From Trinickia dinghuensis (lineage in GTDB: Bacteria > Pseudomonadota > Gammaproteobacteria > Burkholderiales > Burkholderiaceae): a stretch of DNA of 64,000 nucleotides. The position numbers were made by a program, and so were the translations under genes. Positions within the stretch are counted from its first letter, which is position 1. Each line of letters starts with the position of its first letter. The notes under the pieces are model-generated. The model was not told where the DNA came from, ran no database searches, and saw only the letters and a program-made list of their open reading frames with translations. The stretch lies in the NCBI RefSeq assembly GCF_003367175.1, contig NZ_QRGA01000009.1:124001-188000 (forward strand). Direction: 5' to 3'. Shown in pieces: positions 52,338 through 61,575 of the stretch.

Positions 52338-53129
52338 TCAAAGACCACGCTGGGGATCAAATTTTGAAGCGAAAGTCCTGGCTTTCGCATCCGTCATCGC
52401 AAAATATTCCCCCGCCTTAACGGACCGTACGGAAGAGATCCGCTTATCGTGCCAAATACGACTCATACCGCATTTGTCTTCATAGAATTCCAAGAGTTTC
52501 GTGCCACCGGCTGGGTCCGCATGGAGAAAGATTGCGGCATCGCTCACGAAATCAAGCCGCGACTGAATCGTAATGTCAAGTAGGGCCGACGCGACACCGG
52601 AGACTCTGGGCATGCCGCGCTGCAGATAGTGCTCTGTGGGAGCGTCTGACAGGTACCAAACGAAGCCGAGTTCGGAGTCATCGTCAACGTACGGGGATGC
52701 GTAGGCCGGTACGGCAGTGAGCATACCGATCGGAAGCTGCTTGCCGTCTTCACCGAGGACGACCAGGCACCAGGCAACCGCCCGGCGGTCGCGGCGTGCA
52801 ACTGGACGCACTGTGTTCCAGCGCTTTGCAAGCCAGAAATAAAAGTGCCAGTTCCATCCCACGTCGGCTCGAATACCAATTCCTGGAACTGGGCCGTTCG
52901 CGCCGTCCTCCCATTTGACGTAGTGATTCTGGATGATCGGCTGTACGTGATCGTGCCAAAAGTCCACGTGCTCCCATGTCATGGGTAACACTGCGACGTC
53001 GCAATCAAAATCGAAATCTTTATCGGAGAAAGGTAAACGGCGGGCCGGATTCATCAGATATTGGAAGCGAGCACACGGTTGCACGACGAGCCAGAACAAT
53101 GGGTCGCTCGCACGGTTTAGAGGCGACAA
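52338..53129 (-). CDS. GNAT-like protein, first gene of an orphan pair
   Basis: 263 residues. The C-terminal half has GNAT features: a strand-rich ELGFVWYLSDAP, a helix VASALLDITIQSRLDF, then AIFLHADPAGGTKLLEFYE and KCGMSRIW, as in the last acetyl-CoA-fold strands of N-acetyltransferases. The N-terminal half (DFDFDCDVAVLPM, EHVDFWHDHVQP) is unfamiliar. The first in-frame start is a TTG at 53129 with GGGG nearby; an ATG at 53054 is possible. A 12-base gap links it to the 273-residue gene. Its substrate is unknown. Confidence 0.65.
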   Translation of the reverse strand: MSPLNRASDPLFWLVVQPCARFQYLMNPARRLPFSDKDFDFDCDVAVLPMTWEHVDFWHDHVQPIIQNHYVKWEDGANGPVPGIGIRADVGWNWHFYFWLAKRWNTVRPVARRDRRAVAWCLVVLGEDGKQLPIGMLTAVPAYASPYVDDDSELGFVWYLSDAPTEHYLQRGMPRVSGVASALLDITIQSRLDFVSDAAIFLHADPAGGTKLLEFYEDKCGMSRIWHDKRISSVRSVKAGEYFAMTDAKARTFASKFDPQRGL

Positions 53130-53250
53130 ATTTTACACCCCGCTTTCAACACCTCGCGCTCAACCGTCGATGTTCGTGCCTGCCGGCCCGCCCAGCCTGG
53201 CCGACGGCCGGTCGGCGCGCCTAGAACCGCTTGCCTATCTCGCAAAAACA

Positions 53251-53280
53251 CTGTATATATATACCTGTCTATTTATACAG
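53251..53280. promoter_or_regulatory. LexA box 2 (perfect) with an overlapping degenerate copy
   Basis: CTGTCTATTTATACAG (53265-53280) fits CTGT-N8-ACAG and differs by one base from the box at 34081. Immediately before it CTGTATATATATACCT (53251-53266) is a partial copy. The perfect box ends 12 bases before the ATG of the small gene. Confidence 0.85.
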
Positions 53281-53292
53281 TATAGGTGCTGT

Positions 53293-53580
53293 ATGGAACG
53301 GCTCATCCGAATCATGAATGATGACGACCGGCTCGCGCTAGCCTGGCTCACGACGCACGCGGGCAAGCTACGAGTGGCCGAGGCGGCAAGGCACCTGGCG
53401 CACTCGGGTCGCCCCGTCTTTGTGTCGGCGTTGTGCCGCTATCTGGGAATTTGGCCACCGGCACCGCGTCGGCCGATTCGGGAAGCGCAAGACTCCACGC
53501 TGGCGGACCAGCATTTGGCGCAGATCCGGCAGATTCTGGCCGGCAGTAAGGCAGCGACAGCGGCAGCCCACCATCGCTAA
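53293..53580 (+). CDS. Small SOS-regulated protein of unknown function
   Basis: 95 residues. It begins MERLIRIMNDDDRLALAWL and has a helix-rich body with VAEAARHLAHSGRPVF, ALCRYLGIWPPAPRRP and LAQIRQILAGS. The ATG is 12 bases after a perfect LexA box, so the gene should be induced by DNA damage. No catalytic motif is visible; a small DNA-binding or protein-binding role is a guess. It is convergent with the AlaX gene. Confidence 0.75.
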   Translation: MERLIRIMNDDDRLALAWLTTHAGKLRVAEAARHLAHSGRPVFVSALCRYLGIWPPAPRRPIREAQDSTLADQHLAQIRQILAGSKAATAAAHHR

Positions 53581-53592
53581 AGGCAGGAATCG

Positions 53593-54234
53593 TCACGCAT
53601 CTCCAAGATCGTAGTGAACGGAAAGCTGCCCTTTCTTTTCCTTCACTTTGAGGATGCGGATTCGCCCGATGTCCGACGACGACGCAACGTGAGTTCCGCC
53701 GCAACCGTGGAGCGGCAGATCGCCGAAGCCGATCTTGCGCGTCTCGCCCTCCATCACTGTCCGCCGAGACAGGCCCGCGCGGACGTGAGCATTGACCATC
53801 GCCTCGATCTCTTGCCCATCGAATACGCGTGCGCCCGACGCGCTCTCGAATACCACCCTGGCTTCGCCGGGCCAGTGGTGCCCCTTGACGGCATGCCATC
53901 CGAGTTCGTCGCCGCAATAGCCGATCAGATGCCCGGCCGAATGCAACCGGGCATGCAGGGCCCGAGAAGCGGCACAGACTTCAATCCGCACGGGGCCTTC
54001 CGGCACAGCGCGTTCGCAAACATGCACGACTTCATTCTCGACCGCCGCGACGCGGACCACCTCCATGCCGCCAATCGCCCCCCGATCGGAAAGCTGCCCG
54101 CCGCCCTGCGGGTGAAACAGCGTGGCCGATAGAACAACGTCGTATTGCCCGTCTTCCCGCTGCGTACAGCGCACGACGCTCGTATCCATCGAGAGGCTGT
54201 CGTCGCTCATGTAAAGCCGTTGCGTCGTGTTCAT
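53593..54234 (-). CDS. Alanyl-tRNA editing protein (AlaX type)
   Basis: 213 residues. The editing-domain metal ligands are visible as RLHSAGH (HxxxH) and LHGCGGTHV (C-x3-H), and the entry motif [14 protein letters not shown] is present. AlaX removes Ser or Gly wrongly charged on tRNA-Ala. The ATG overlaps the upstream threonine-aldolase-like gene's TGA by four bases. It acts in the cytosol on free mischarged tRNA. Confidence 0.92.
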   Translation of the reverse strand: MNTTQRLYMSDDSLSMDTSVVRCTQREDGQYDVVLSATLFHPQGGGQLSDRGAIGGMEVVRVAAVENEVVHVCERAVPEGPVRIEVCAASRALHARLHSAGHLIGYCGDELGWHAVKGHHWPGEARVVFESASGARVFDGQEIEAMVNAHVRAGLSRRTVMEGETRKIGFGDLPLHGCGGTHVASSSDIGRIRILKVKEKKGQLSVHYDLGDA

Positions 54235-55343
54235 GCTGTGTGCCCTTCGTTCGCCGAGCCCAAGTCGTCTTTCGACAACCCGCCGACGATGTGCCGCGCC
54301 CGTTCGAGCAGCAGATCGACGTCGTCGGCCGTCGTCGCAAACGACGTGACCAGACGAACGACGCCCGGGCCCCAGCGGTCGTGATACAGCCCAAAGCCCT
54401 CGGCGAGCAGCGCTTCGATCAGCGCGCGCGGGAATCGGCAAAAAATGATGTTCGCCTGAGGCTCGCCCTGCACGTCGATGCCCGGAATCGCCTTCAGTCC
54501 TTGCACGAGCCGCGCGGTCATCGCGTTGGCCTGACGCGCGTTGCGCAGCCAGAGATCGTCGCTGAGATAAGCATCGATCTGCGCCGAGAGAAACCGCATC
54601 TTCGAAAACAGATGCCCTGCGCGCTTGCGCCGGAACGCCAGTTCGCCCGCCAATGCGGTGTCGAAGCACACGATCGCCTCGGCCGCCGGCACGCCATTCT
54701 TCGTCGCGCCGAACGACACAACATCGACACCGGCTTTCCACGTCATTTCGGCAGGCGTGCAGCCAAGCGCCACAAGCGCATTGGCAAAACGCGACCCGTC
54801 CATATGCAGCCGCAGCTTCGACGATCGGCACACCTCGCCGATCGCACGGATTTCATCGAGCGAGTAAAGGCTGCCCACCTCCGTCGCTTGAGTAATCGTC
54901 ACGCACGAGGGCTGCACCGTATGCACGTCGCCGACCTTCGTGCGCGCCGCGATACGCAAGGCGTCGACGTCGATCTTCGCCGCGGCACCGTCCACCGCGA
55001 CAAGCTTCGCCCCGCCCGTGAAAAACTCCGGCGCACCGCATTCGTCGTTGTTGACGTGACTGTCGCGATGACAGAGCACGCTGCCCCAGGGCGGCGTGAG
55101 TGCGGCCAACGACAAGGCGTTCGCAGCTGTACCCGTCGGCACGAGAAGGACGCTGACTTCCCGCTCGAACAACTCGCTAAGCTTGCGCTCCACGCTGGCC
55201 GTACCCTCATCGGCCCCGTAAGGCCGCGCCTGGCCGAAGTTGCAGGCCGCCAGCGCCTCGATGATTTCAGGTGATGCCCCCGCGATGTTGTCGCTCCAAA
55301 ACGCCGGCTTCTTTGCCGGCGACGCTTGATTACGATTCGCCAT
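54231..55343 (-). CDS. Low-specificity L-threonine aldolase-type PLP enzyme
   Basis: 370 residues, fold-type I PLP enzyme. PLP Lys in SFGATKNG, phosphate-binding segment [14 protein letters not shown] and Asp/His region [17 protein letters not shown] match the beta-eliminating lyase/threonine aldolase family. It would cleave threonine (or allo-threonine) to glycine and acetaldehyde. It overlaps the AlaX gene by four bases; because it makes glycine and AlaX edits glycine-mischarged tRNA, a functional link is plausible. The ATG at 55343 is preferred over a TTG eight codons earlier. Confidence 0.92.
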   Translation of the reverse strand: MANRNQASPAKKPAFWSDNIAGASPEIIEALAACNFGQARPYGADEGTASVERKLSELFEREVSVLLVPTGTAANALSLAALTPPWGSVLCHRDSHVNNDECGAPEFFTGGAKLVAVDGAAAKIDVDALRIAARTKVGDVHTVQPSCVTITQATEVGSLYSLDEIRAIGEVCRSSKLRLHMDGSRFANALVALGCTPAEMTWKAGVDVVSFGATKNGVPAAEAIVCFDTALAGELAFRRKRAGHLFSKMRFLSAQIDAYLSDDLWLRNARQANAMTARLVQGLKAIPGIDVQGEPQANIIFCRFPRALIEALLAEGFGLYHDRWGPGVVRLVTSFATTADDVDLLLERARHIVGGLSKDDLGSANEGHTA

Positions 55344-55499
55344 CGATTCCGTCCGCTCCCTTGCCAATGAGGGGCACGCGCCCCAATCGTTGCCGAATCG
55401 TATCGGAGCCGGTCCGGCGCGAATTGTAAAAAATTGACGATTGCATTCCCGGGCCGCAGGGGCCGGGTCGGGTGCCGCGGGCCACGGAACCGGCCGCGA

Positions 55500-56309
55500 T
55501 CAATACCCCGAAGGCGCCACGCCGAAGGCCTGCCGGAACGCGCGGTTGAAATGGCTCTGATCGTAAAAGCCCACGCCCTGCGCCACTTCGGCGATCGTCT
55601 GCGAGCTGCGCGACAACATCGAACAGGCATGTTCGAGACGCAGCCGCAACAACCAGGCATGCGGCGTCATGCCGACCGTTTGCTTGAACTGCCGCAGAAA
55701 TTGGAAGCGCCCTAGATCGCAAAGCGCCGCGAGCGCATCGAGCGTGATCTTTTCGCTTAGGTGTGCAAAACAATAATCCCGCACGCGCTGCCATTGCTGG
55801 GGCGAGAGCGCCCCGCTCTCCTGCTGGGGCACGATCGCCCGCGAACGCGTAAGCAGCAGATTCAGCAAGCGCAGCCACTCCGACTGCACGGCGAGCGCCC
55901 CGCTCTGCCCGCTAGCCTGCATGACGTCGAACAAGCGCACGAGTTGCGCAGCGACCTCCGGGTCCTCCAACGTCGCGCCGGCCAGTTCGGGCTCGCGCGC
56001 CGTGCCGCTCAAGTCCTCGGCAACGCTGCCCAGCAGCTCGCGCGAAAGCCGGAAAGTCCGCAGCGTGTAGCCGCGCTCGCCGACGCCAACGCCGTCATGG
56101 ATTTCTCCCGGCGGCATCAGCGACACAGAGCCGGGGCCGGTCAACACCGTCTTGCCCCCATACCCGAGCCGTTGCACACCCTCAGTCACGAGCCCGATGT
56201 GGTAATCGAGGTGGAAATGGCGATCGAAGCTGAACTTCGAAAACCGTGCCGTGCCGAGCACCAGGCCCGGCATGTCAGCGATATGCCGGTAGTCCACACG
56301 GTCAGACAT
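55500..56309 (-). CDS. AraC-family transcriptional regulator
   Basis: 269 residues. The N-terminal AraC-type cupin (SKFSFDRHFHLDYHIGLVTEG) is followed by two helix-turn-helix units (ITLDALAALCDLGRFQFLRQFKQ and QTIAEVAQGVGFYDQSHFNRAFRQ). The ATG overlaps the 3' end of the LysR gene by eight bases. A two-regulator operon of this kind is unusual and suggests a relay. No ligand can be inferred. Confidence 0.9.
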   Translation of the reverse strand: MSDRVDYRHIADMPGLVLGTARFSKFSFDRHFHLDYHIGLVTEGVQRLGYGGKTVLTGPGSVSLMPPGEIHDGVGVGERGYTLRTFRLSRELLGSVAEDLSGTAREPELAGATLEDPEVAAQLVRLFDVMQASGQSGALAVQSEWLRLLNLLLTRSRAIVPQQESGALSPQQWQRVRDYCFAHLSEKITLDALAALCDLGRFQFLRQFKQTVGMTPHAWLLRLRLEHACSMLSRSSQTIAEVAQGVGFYDQSHFNRAFRQAFGVAPSGY

Positions 56310-57312
56310 AATCCATCCCAGCGGCATGCTGCGCGGGCCTCGACGCGTAATCGGCCTGCCGCTCGCTCGGGCGTTTCGACGCGCGTGCAGGCCTCGGGCC
56401 GACAGCAACATCCACATCGTTGAACCGCTCGCGCAGGAAATTCAGGAAAGCACTGACCTTCGGCGATGCGTTCAAGCGCGAGGCATGCAAGGCGTAAAGC
56501 TGGATGGGGTCGACTTCCCAATCGGGCAGCAGCCGCACGAGCCGGCCGGCCCCGACGTCGGCGCGTGCCGCGTGTTGATTGAGCTGCGCGATGCCGGTGC
56601 CCGTCATGGCGAGCAGATATCCGATCGTCGGATCGGCCACGCTCACGCGCGGCTCGAAGCGCACTTCCTGACTGCTGGCTCCGCGCCGCAGCCGCCACGA
56701 CGACATGCCGGCCGGCAGCCCGGGCGTACAGCAATGCGACGAAACGCAATGGTGCTCGCGCAAATCGGCCGGGGTTTTAGGCAACGGCCGCCCAGCAAGA
56801 TAGGCGGGACTCGCATACAGCGCCAGCCGCACTTGAAACAGCGGTGTCGCACGCATCGTCGAATCCGCGATAGGATCGGGGCGAATATAAATGTCCGCCG
56901 CGGCATCGCCATGCTTATATTCGCCGCCGAGAAACTGCATCTCGACCCGCACATCCGGATACAGCGCCAGAAACTCACCGAGCACCGGCCCCAACGCGAA
57001 CCGGGCAAACGGCACCGAGGTCGCCACGCGCAGCAACCCACGCGGCTTCGCGTGCATCGCACCGATCGCGAGATCGGCTTGCTCGACTTCCTCGAGCATT
57101 CGCATGCAACGCTCGAGGTACAACTCGCCCGCCTCCGTCAGCATGAGGCTGCGCGTCGTACGCTCGATGAGGCGCACACCCAGCCGCGTCTCGAGCCGCG
57201 TCAGCGCCCGGCTGACGCTCGATTTCGGCACGCCGAGGCGCTCCGCCGCGACCGTAAAGCTCTGCGCCTCGCAGATCCGCGCGAAGAACTGCAACTCGTT
57301 CAAGTCGATCAT
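56302..57312 (-). CDS. LysR-family transcriptional regulator
   Basis: 336 residues. The helix-turn-helix region reads LNELQFFARICEAQSFTVAAERL and PKSSVSRALTRLETRLGVRLI; the effector domain has GLLRVATSVPFARFALGP and DIYIRPDP. The C-terminal 40 residues are longer than usual and Arg/Ala-rich. It is divergent from the NmrA-like reductase gene (143-base gap) and overlaps the AraC gene, so it likely controls both. Confidence 0.92.
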   Translation of the reverse strand: MIDLNELQFFARICEAQSFTVAAERLGVPKSSVSRALTRLETRLGVRLIERTTRSLMLTEAGELYLERCMRMLEEVEQADLAIGAMHAKPRGLLRVATSVPFARFALGPVLGEFLALYPDVRVEMQFLGGEYKHGDAAADIYIRPDPIADSTMRATPLFQVRLALYASPAYLAGRPLPKTPADLREHHCVSSHCCTPGLPAGMSSWRLRRGASSQEVRFEPRVSVADPTIGYLLAMTGTGIAQLNQHAARADVGAGRLVRLLPDWEVDPIQLYALHASRLNASPKVSAFLNFLRERFNDVDVAVGPRPARASKRPSERQADYASRPAQHAAGMDYV

Positions 57313-57455
57313 GATCGCCCCCGCTCATTGTTCCTGACAGGCAACAGACTGTTCGATCCCTTCCAATTGTTGCTAATGATAGCCATTCTTTCGGTCAGAC
57401 GTTTGTCGTTCGTTTTGCCGCTCATTTAATCAACGCCTCTCGAAGGAGAACCGCG

Positions 57456-58298
57456 ATGTATCTAGTCACTGGCGCTACCGGCACCATCGGCAGCCAAGTC
57501 GTAGCGCAATTGCTTGCCGCGGGGCATGCCGTGCGGGCCTATGTGCGCAGTCCGTCCAAGCTCGCGCAATGGGGCGAGCGCATCGAAGTTGCCGTCGGCG
57601 ATTACGACACGCCCGACGCGTTTTCCGCCGCGCTCGACGGCGTGGAAGGCGTGTTCCTGATGAACATCGACAGCGCCGAAGCGTTCGGCAAGCTGGCTGC
57701 CCGTGCCGCATCCGCGCACATCGCGCGAGCGGTCATGCTGTCCACCTCGATGATCGAATTCCTGCCCGATACGATGCTCGCCCGCGCGCATCGAGAAAAG
57801 GAAGACATCCTGACCGCGGCCGGGCTCGACGCGCGCTTCGTGCGGCCGACCGGCTTCATGTCGAACGCCTACTTCTGGATACCCAGCGTCCGCGCCAACG
57901 GCGTCGTCGCCAACCCGATGGGGACAGGACGCGCCGCGCCGATCGCGCCGGAAGACATCGCGGCGGTGGCAGTGCGCGCGTTGACCGACGCCACGCTCAA
58001 AGAGAAGGTGCTGACGGTGACCGGCGGCGAACTCATCAGCCTGCCCGAACAGGTCGAATTGCTCGCGCAAGCGCTCGATCGCCCCCTGCGGTGCACCGAC
58101 ATCACGCTCGACGAGGCAATCGAGAATTTCACGCGCATTGGCGTGCCTCAGCCGGTCGCCGCCTCGGTCGCGAAGTCGTACGAAGCCGTCAAGGCCGGCC
58201 GCGCCACGCACGTGACCGATACGGTCGAGCGCCTGCTCGGTCGCAAGCCGCTGCGCTTCGAACAATGGGTGAAGGCCCATATCGACAGGTTCAGATGA
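57456..58298 (+). CDS. NmrA/SDR-like NAD(P)-binding protein
   Basis: 280 residues. The Rossmann motif GATGTIGSQV is at the N terminus, followed by AYVRSPSKL and the extended-SDR/NmrA segment (GVEGVFLMN, AHREKEDIL). The typical active-site YxxxK is not evident, consistent with NmrA-type redox sensors or atypical reductases. GGAG precedes the ATG. It is divergent from the LysR gene at 57312. Confidence 0.9.
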   Translation: MYLVTGATGTIGSQVVAQLLAAGHAVRAYVRSPSKLAQWGERIEVAVGDYDTPDAFSAALDGVEGVFLMNIDSAEAFGKLAARAASAHIARAVMLSTSMIEFLPDTMLARAHREKEDILTAAGLDARFVRPTGFMSNAYFWIPSVRANGVVANPMGTGRAAPIAPEDIAAVAVRALTDATLKEKVLTVTGGELISLPEQVELLAQALDRPLRCTDITLDEAIENFTRIGVPQPVAASVAKSYEAVKAGRATHVTDTVERLLGRKPLRFEQWVKAHIDRFR

Positions 58299-58403
58299 CC
58301 ACCGCCGCCCCCGCACGGGGTAGCCGTCCGATTCCGCACCCGATTCGACAGATCTCGCCATTGTTAGCGATACTTAGCGCATTAAGTAAAACTAACGATA
58401 GCA

Positions 58404-59324
58404 ATGAGCGAAACTGAATCGATCGACTCGGCCGACATCCGCTTCCTGCTGGCAATCCGCCAATTCGGCACCTTGGCGGCGGCGGCGCGCGCATTGGGCC
58501 TCACGCCCTCGGCCGTTTCGCAGCGGCTGCAACAGCTGGAACAGCGGCTCGACACACGCCTGGTCGATCGCTCCGCACGCAAGCTGCAGTTCTCCGAGGA
58601 AGGCGCGTTGCTGTGCGAACGCGGTGTCGAACTCGTCGCCCAATTCGACGCCTTGCAGGAAGAACTGCGCATGCAGCGCCGGGGGCTCGTCGGCACGCTG
58701 AAGATCAATGCGCCGTTCGGCTTCGGCCGGCGCTATCTCGCGCCGGTGGTTGCCGACTTTCAAAGCGAGAACCCGGAGGTTGCCGTTACGTTGACGCTGT
58801 CCGAGCAGCCGCTGACGGGCGGAGCCGAGCGCTACGACGTCATCGTGCATATCGGCGAGATGCGCGCGTCGAACCTCATCGGCCATCTGATCGCGCCCAA
58901 TGCCCGCTTCGCTTGCGCCTCGCCCGCTCTCATAGAGCGTTTCGGCGAGCCGCAGACACCCGAGGATCTCGCGCGGATGCCTTGCATCGTCTTGCACGAA
59001 AACGAAACTGACGCTTCCCTTTGGCAATTCAGCAAAGGCAAGACGCGCCTGAGCGTCCGCGTTCCGTCCAAACTCGGCAGCAACGACGGCGACACCGTCC
59101 GGCGCTGGGCCTGCGAGGGCCGCGGCGTGATTCTGCGCTCCGAGTGGGACGTTGCCGACGATCTTCGCCGCGGCACGCTGCGCAGGCTGCTTCCGGCGTG
59201 GAAAACACCCTATGCCGACGTGATTGCGCTCACGCACAATCGCGCCGGTCTGCCCAGACGGACGCGCGACTTCATGCAGTTCCTGCAAAGCCGGTTTCGG
59301 CCGTTGCCGCCGTGGCGAGCCTGA
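58404..59324 (+). CDS. LysR-family transcriptional regulator
   Basis: 306 residues. DNA-binding part DIRFLLAIRQFGTLAAAARAL and SAVSQRLQQLEQRLDTRLV; effector domain with GTLKINAPFGFGRRYL and DVIVHIGEM. It follows the NmrA-like gene in the same direction (105-base gap). An AT-rich region with ACTTA and TAAGT half sites lies just before the start and may be its own binding site. Confidence 0.9.
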   Translation: MSETESIDSADIRFLLAIRQFGTLAAAARALGLTPSAVSQRLQQLEQRLDTRLVDRSARKLQFSEEGALLCERGVELVAQFDALQEELRMQRRGLVGTLKINAPFGFGRRYLAPVVADFQSENPEVAVTLTLSEQPLTGGAERYDVIVHIGEMRASNLIGHLIAPNARFACASPALIERFGEPQTPEDLARMPCIVLHENETDASLWQFSKGKTRLSVRVPSKLGSNDGDTVRRWACEGRGVILRSEWDVADDLRRGTLRRLLPAWKTPYADVIALTHNRAGLPRRTRDFMQFLQSRFRPLPPWRA

Positions 59325-59505
59325 CGCCAATCGACGAAAGCATGCACAGGGAGCATCGCAAATGCGTAGGCTTCGCCTGTCGATTCCAGGCTTTCGGTGA
59401 TTCAATTCCGCTAAATCTAAACGTAAGTTTCGCTTAACCTACGCCAAGCGTCTCGCGCCTAGAATCGATCCCATTCCAGCACCCAGCATGCGGAGGTTCT
59501 AAGCG

Positions 59506-60183
59506 ATGTCCAACGTCACGTCTCCTTCCCCCTCGCCTTCTTCCTATCCGAAGGCCGTCCTTTTCGATCTGCTCATCGCGCTGCTCGATTCTTGGACACT
59601 CTGGAATCGAGCAGCCGGCTCCGAAGCGATGGGCCGGGCCTGGCGTGCGGCCTATTTGCGGCTGACTTACGGGTGCGGCGATTATGTCGCCTACGAGACG
59701 CTCGTCGCACGCGCCGCCGCCGAAGTCGGGCTGCCCGCATCCGCCGGCGGCGCGCTCGAAGCCGCCTGGCTCGAACTCGCGCCATGGGACGGCACAATCT
59801 CTGCCTTGGAGCAGTTGCGCCCGCACTGCAAACTCGCGGTCGTGACGAATTGCTCGGAACGCCTCGGCCACCTCGCGGCATCGATCCTTCCCGTTCGCTG
59901 GGATGTCGTCGTCACGGCCGAGAAAGCCGGTGCCTACAAGCCCGACACTCGCCCCTACGCGCTGGCACTGTCCGAGCTCGGCGTGAACGCCGAAGACGCC
60001 GCATTCGTCGCGGGATCGAGCTACGATTTATTCGGCACGGCCAAGTGCGGGCTGCGAACTTACTGGCACAACCATATCGGCCTCGAGCGTGCCGCGGGCG
60101 CGCAACCCGCCGAACTCGAATCGCCGACACTCGATGCCCTCGCCGGTTGGGCGAGCCGTTTCGGTGCGGCCGCCAGCAGATGA
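59506..60183 (+). CDS. HAD-superfamily hydrolase
   Basis: 225 residues. The nucleophile motif appears as VLFDLLIALLDS, then motif II VVTNCSERL, Lys in EKAGAYKPDTRPY and the acidic end AFVAGSSYDLFG. This resembles 2-haloacid dehalogenase-type HADs. GGAGG precedes the ATG. It is ten bases from the PLP enzyme gene downstream, so they are an operon. Confidence 0.9.
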   Translation: MSNVTSPSPSPSSYPKAVLFDLLIALLDSWTLWNRAAGSEAMGRAWRAAYLRLTYGCGDYVAYETLVARAAAEVGLPASAGGALEAAWLELAPWDGTISALEQLRPHCKLAVVTNCSERLGHLAASILPVRWDVVVTAEKAGAYKPDTRPYALALSELGVNAEDAAFVAGSSYDLFGTAKCGLRTYWHNHIGLERAAGAQPAELESPTLDALAGWASRFGAAASR

Positions 60184-60193
60184 TCGGGGCGAC

Positions 60194-61384
60194 ATGATGA
60201 ATTCCGACACACTCGATACGCTCGACACACTCGACACACCGGCGGCAATCGTCGACATCAGCCGCATGGAACGAAACATCGCAACCATGCAAAAGCGGAT
60301 GGATACCTTCGGCGTGCGGTTCCGTCCACACGTGAAGACGACCAAATGCTTAGACGTTATCCGCGCCCAACTTCGCGCCGGCGCGCGGGGCGTGACGGTT
60401 TCGACGCTGAAGGAAGCCGAGGCTTGTTTCGCCGCGGGCATCGTCGATATTCTTTACGCCGTCGGCATCGTGCCCTCGAAGCTAGCCCGCGCCATGGCGC
60501 TCAAGCGCCTCGGCTGCGACCTGAAGCTCGTCGTCGACAACCTCGCGGCGGCCGAAGCGATCGTGTCGTATTGCCTCGACGAAGGGGACGCTTTCGAGGT
60601 ATGGATCGAGGTCGATACGGACGGTCATCGCGCCGGGATCGAACCCGAGCAGGACGCGCTGCTCGATGTAGCCCGCACGTTGCACGAAGGGGGAATGCGC
60701 GTCGGCGGCGTGATGGCGCATGCCGGCTCCAGCTACGAGCTTCATACGCCCGAAGCGCTGCGTGCGCTCGCGGAGCAAGAGCGCGCGAGGTGCGTGCGAG
60801 CCGCCGAACGGCTACGCGAATCCGGAATCGACTGCCCCACCGTCAGCGTGGGATCGACGCCCACGGCACTTTCCGCCGCGAACCTCGACGGTGTGACGGA
60901 AGTCCGCGCAGGCGTGTACGTCTACTTCGATCTAGTGATGCACAACGTCGGCGTCTGCCGCCTGGACGACCTCGCACTGAGCGTCCTCACGACCGTCATC
61001 GGCCATAACCCGGAAAAGGGCTGGGTGTTCGTAGACGCGGGCTGGATGGCCATGAGCCGGGATCGCGGCACGTCGAAGCAGGCGCGCGATTTCCAGTACG
61101 GTCTGCCTTGCGCGATCGACGGCACGCCGATCGAGGGTCATCTGCTAATTGCCGCGAACCAGGAACACGGCATTCTGACCGCCACGGATACGAAACCGGG
61201 ATCGATGCCAGAATCGACAACATCGGCATCGGATGAAACGGATGTCACAACGCGCTTCCCGCTAGGGACAAAGCTTCGTATTTTTCCGAATCACGCTTGC
61301 GCCACCGGCGCGCAGTTTTCCGAATACCATGCGCTCGCGCCGAGTGGCGAACTGACTGTCTGGCAGCGCTTGCACGGCTGGTAA
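60194..61384 (+). CDS. D-threonine aldolase/D-serine dehydratase-type PLP enzyme
   Basis: 396 residues, alanine-racemase fold. PLP Lys in RPHVKTTK, later MRVGGVMAHAGSSYE and VSVGSTPTA. The metal site reads PNHACATG, H-x-C as described for D-serine dehydratases rather than H-x-D of D-threonine aldolases, so the former activity is slightly favoured. The N terminus carries three DTL repeats (12-base unit). The start at 60194 has GGGGCG upstream. Confidence 0.9.
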   Translation: MMNSDTLDTLDTLDTPAAIVDISRMERNIATMQKRMDTFGVRFRPHVKTTKCLDVIRAQLRAGARGVTVSTLKEAEACFAAGIVDILYAVGIVPSKLARAMALKRLGCDLKLVVDNLAAAEAIVSYCLDEGDAFEVWIEVDTDGHRAGIEPEQDALLDVARTLHEGGMRVGGVMAHAGSSYELHTPEALRALAEQERARCVRAAERLRESGIDCPTVSVGSTPTALSAANLDGVTEVRAGVYVYFDLVMHNVGVCRLDDLALSVLTTVIGHNPEKGWVFVDAGWMAMSRDRGTSKQARDFQYGLPCAIDGTPIEGHLLIAANQEHGILTATDTKPGSMPESTTSASDETDVTTRFPLGTKLRIFPNHACATGAQFSEYHALAPSGELTVWQRLHGW

Positions 61385-61461
61385 AAACAACAGCGCATCC
61401 CGGGTGAGAGCCTGATTCCGAGGCCGCCGGAGCGCGGCGCGCTCGTACCGGCGTGACGAAC

Positions 61462-61514
61462 TTGACGCCGCGTACTTGACGTCGCGTACTTGACGTCGCG
61501 TACTTGACGTCGCG
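61462..61514. repeat. 14-bp tandem repeat, about 3.8 copies
   Basis: The unit TTGACGTCGCGTAC repeats head-to-tail; the first copy has one substitution. It is non-coding, in the gap between the PLP-enzyme gene and the acetyltransferase gene, and each unit contains the palindrome GACGTC (GACGCC in the first copy). Confidence 0.9.
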
Positions 61515-61575
61515 TTGACGCCATGTTTGCGGCGAGATACGCTCAACGCCGCCCCCTCCTCTACGCCGAACGCTT

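Noticed and set aside
58365-58395. LysR-type operator around ACTTA and TAAGT before 58404
   Set aside because: The dyad is short and its centre is not symmetric, so it is noted in the gene entry only.
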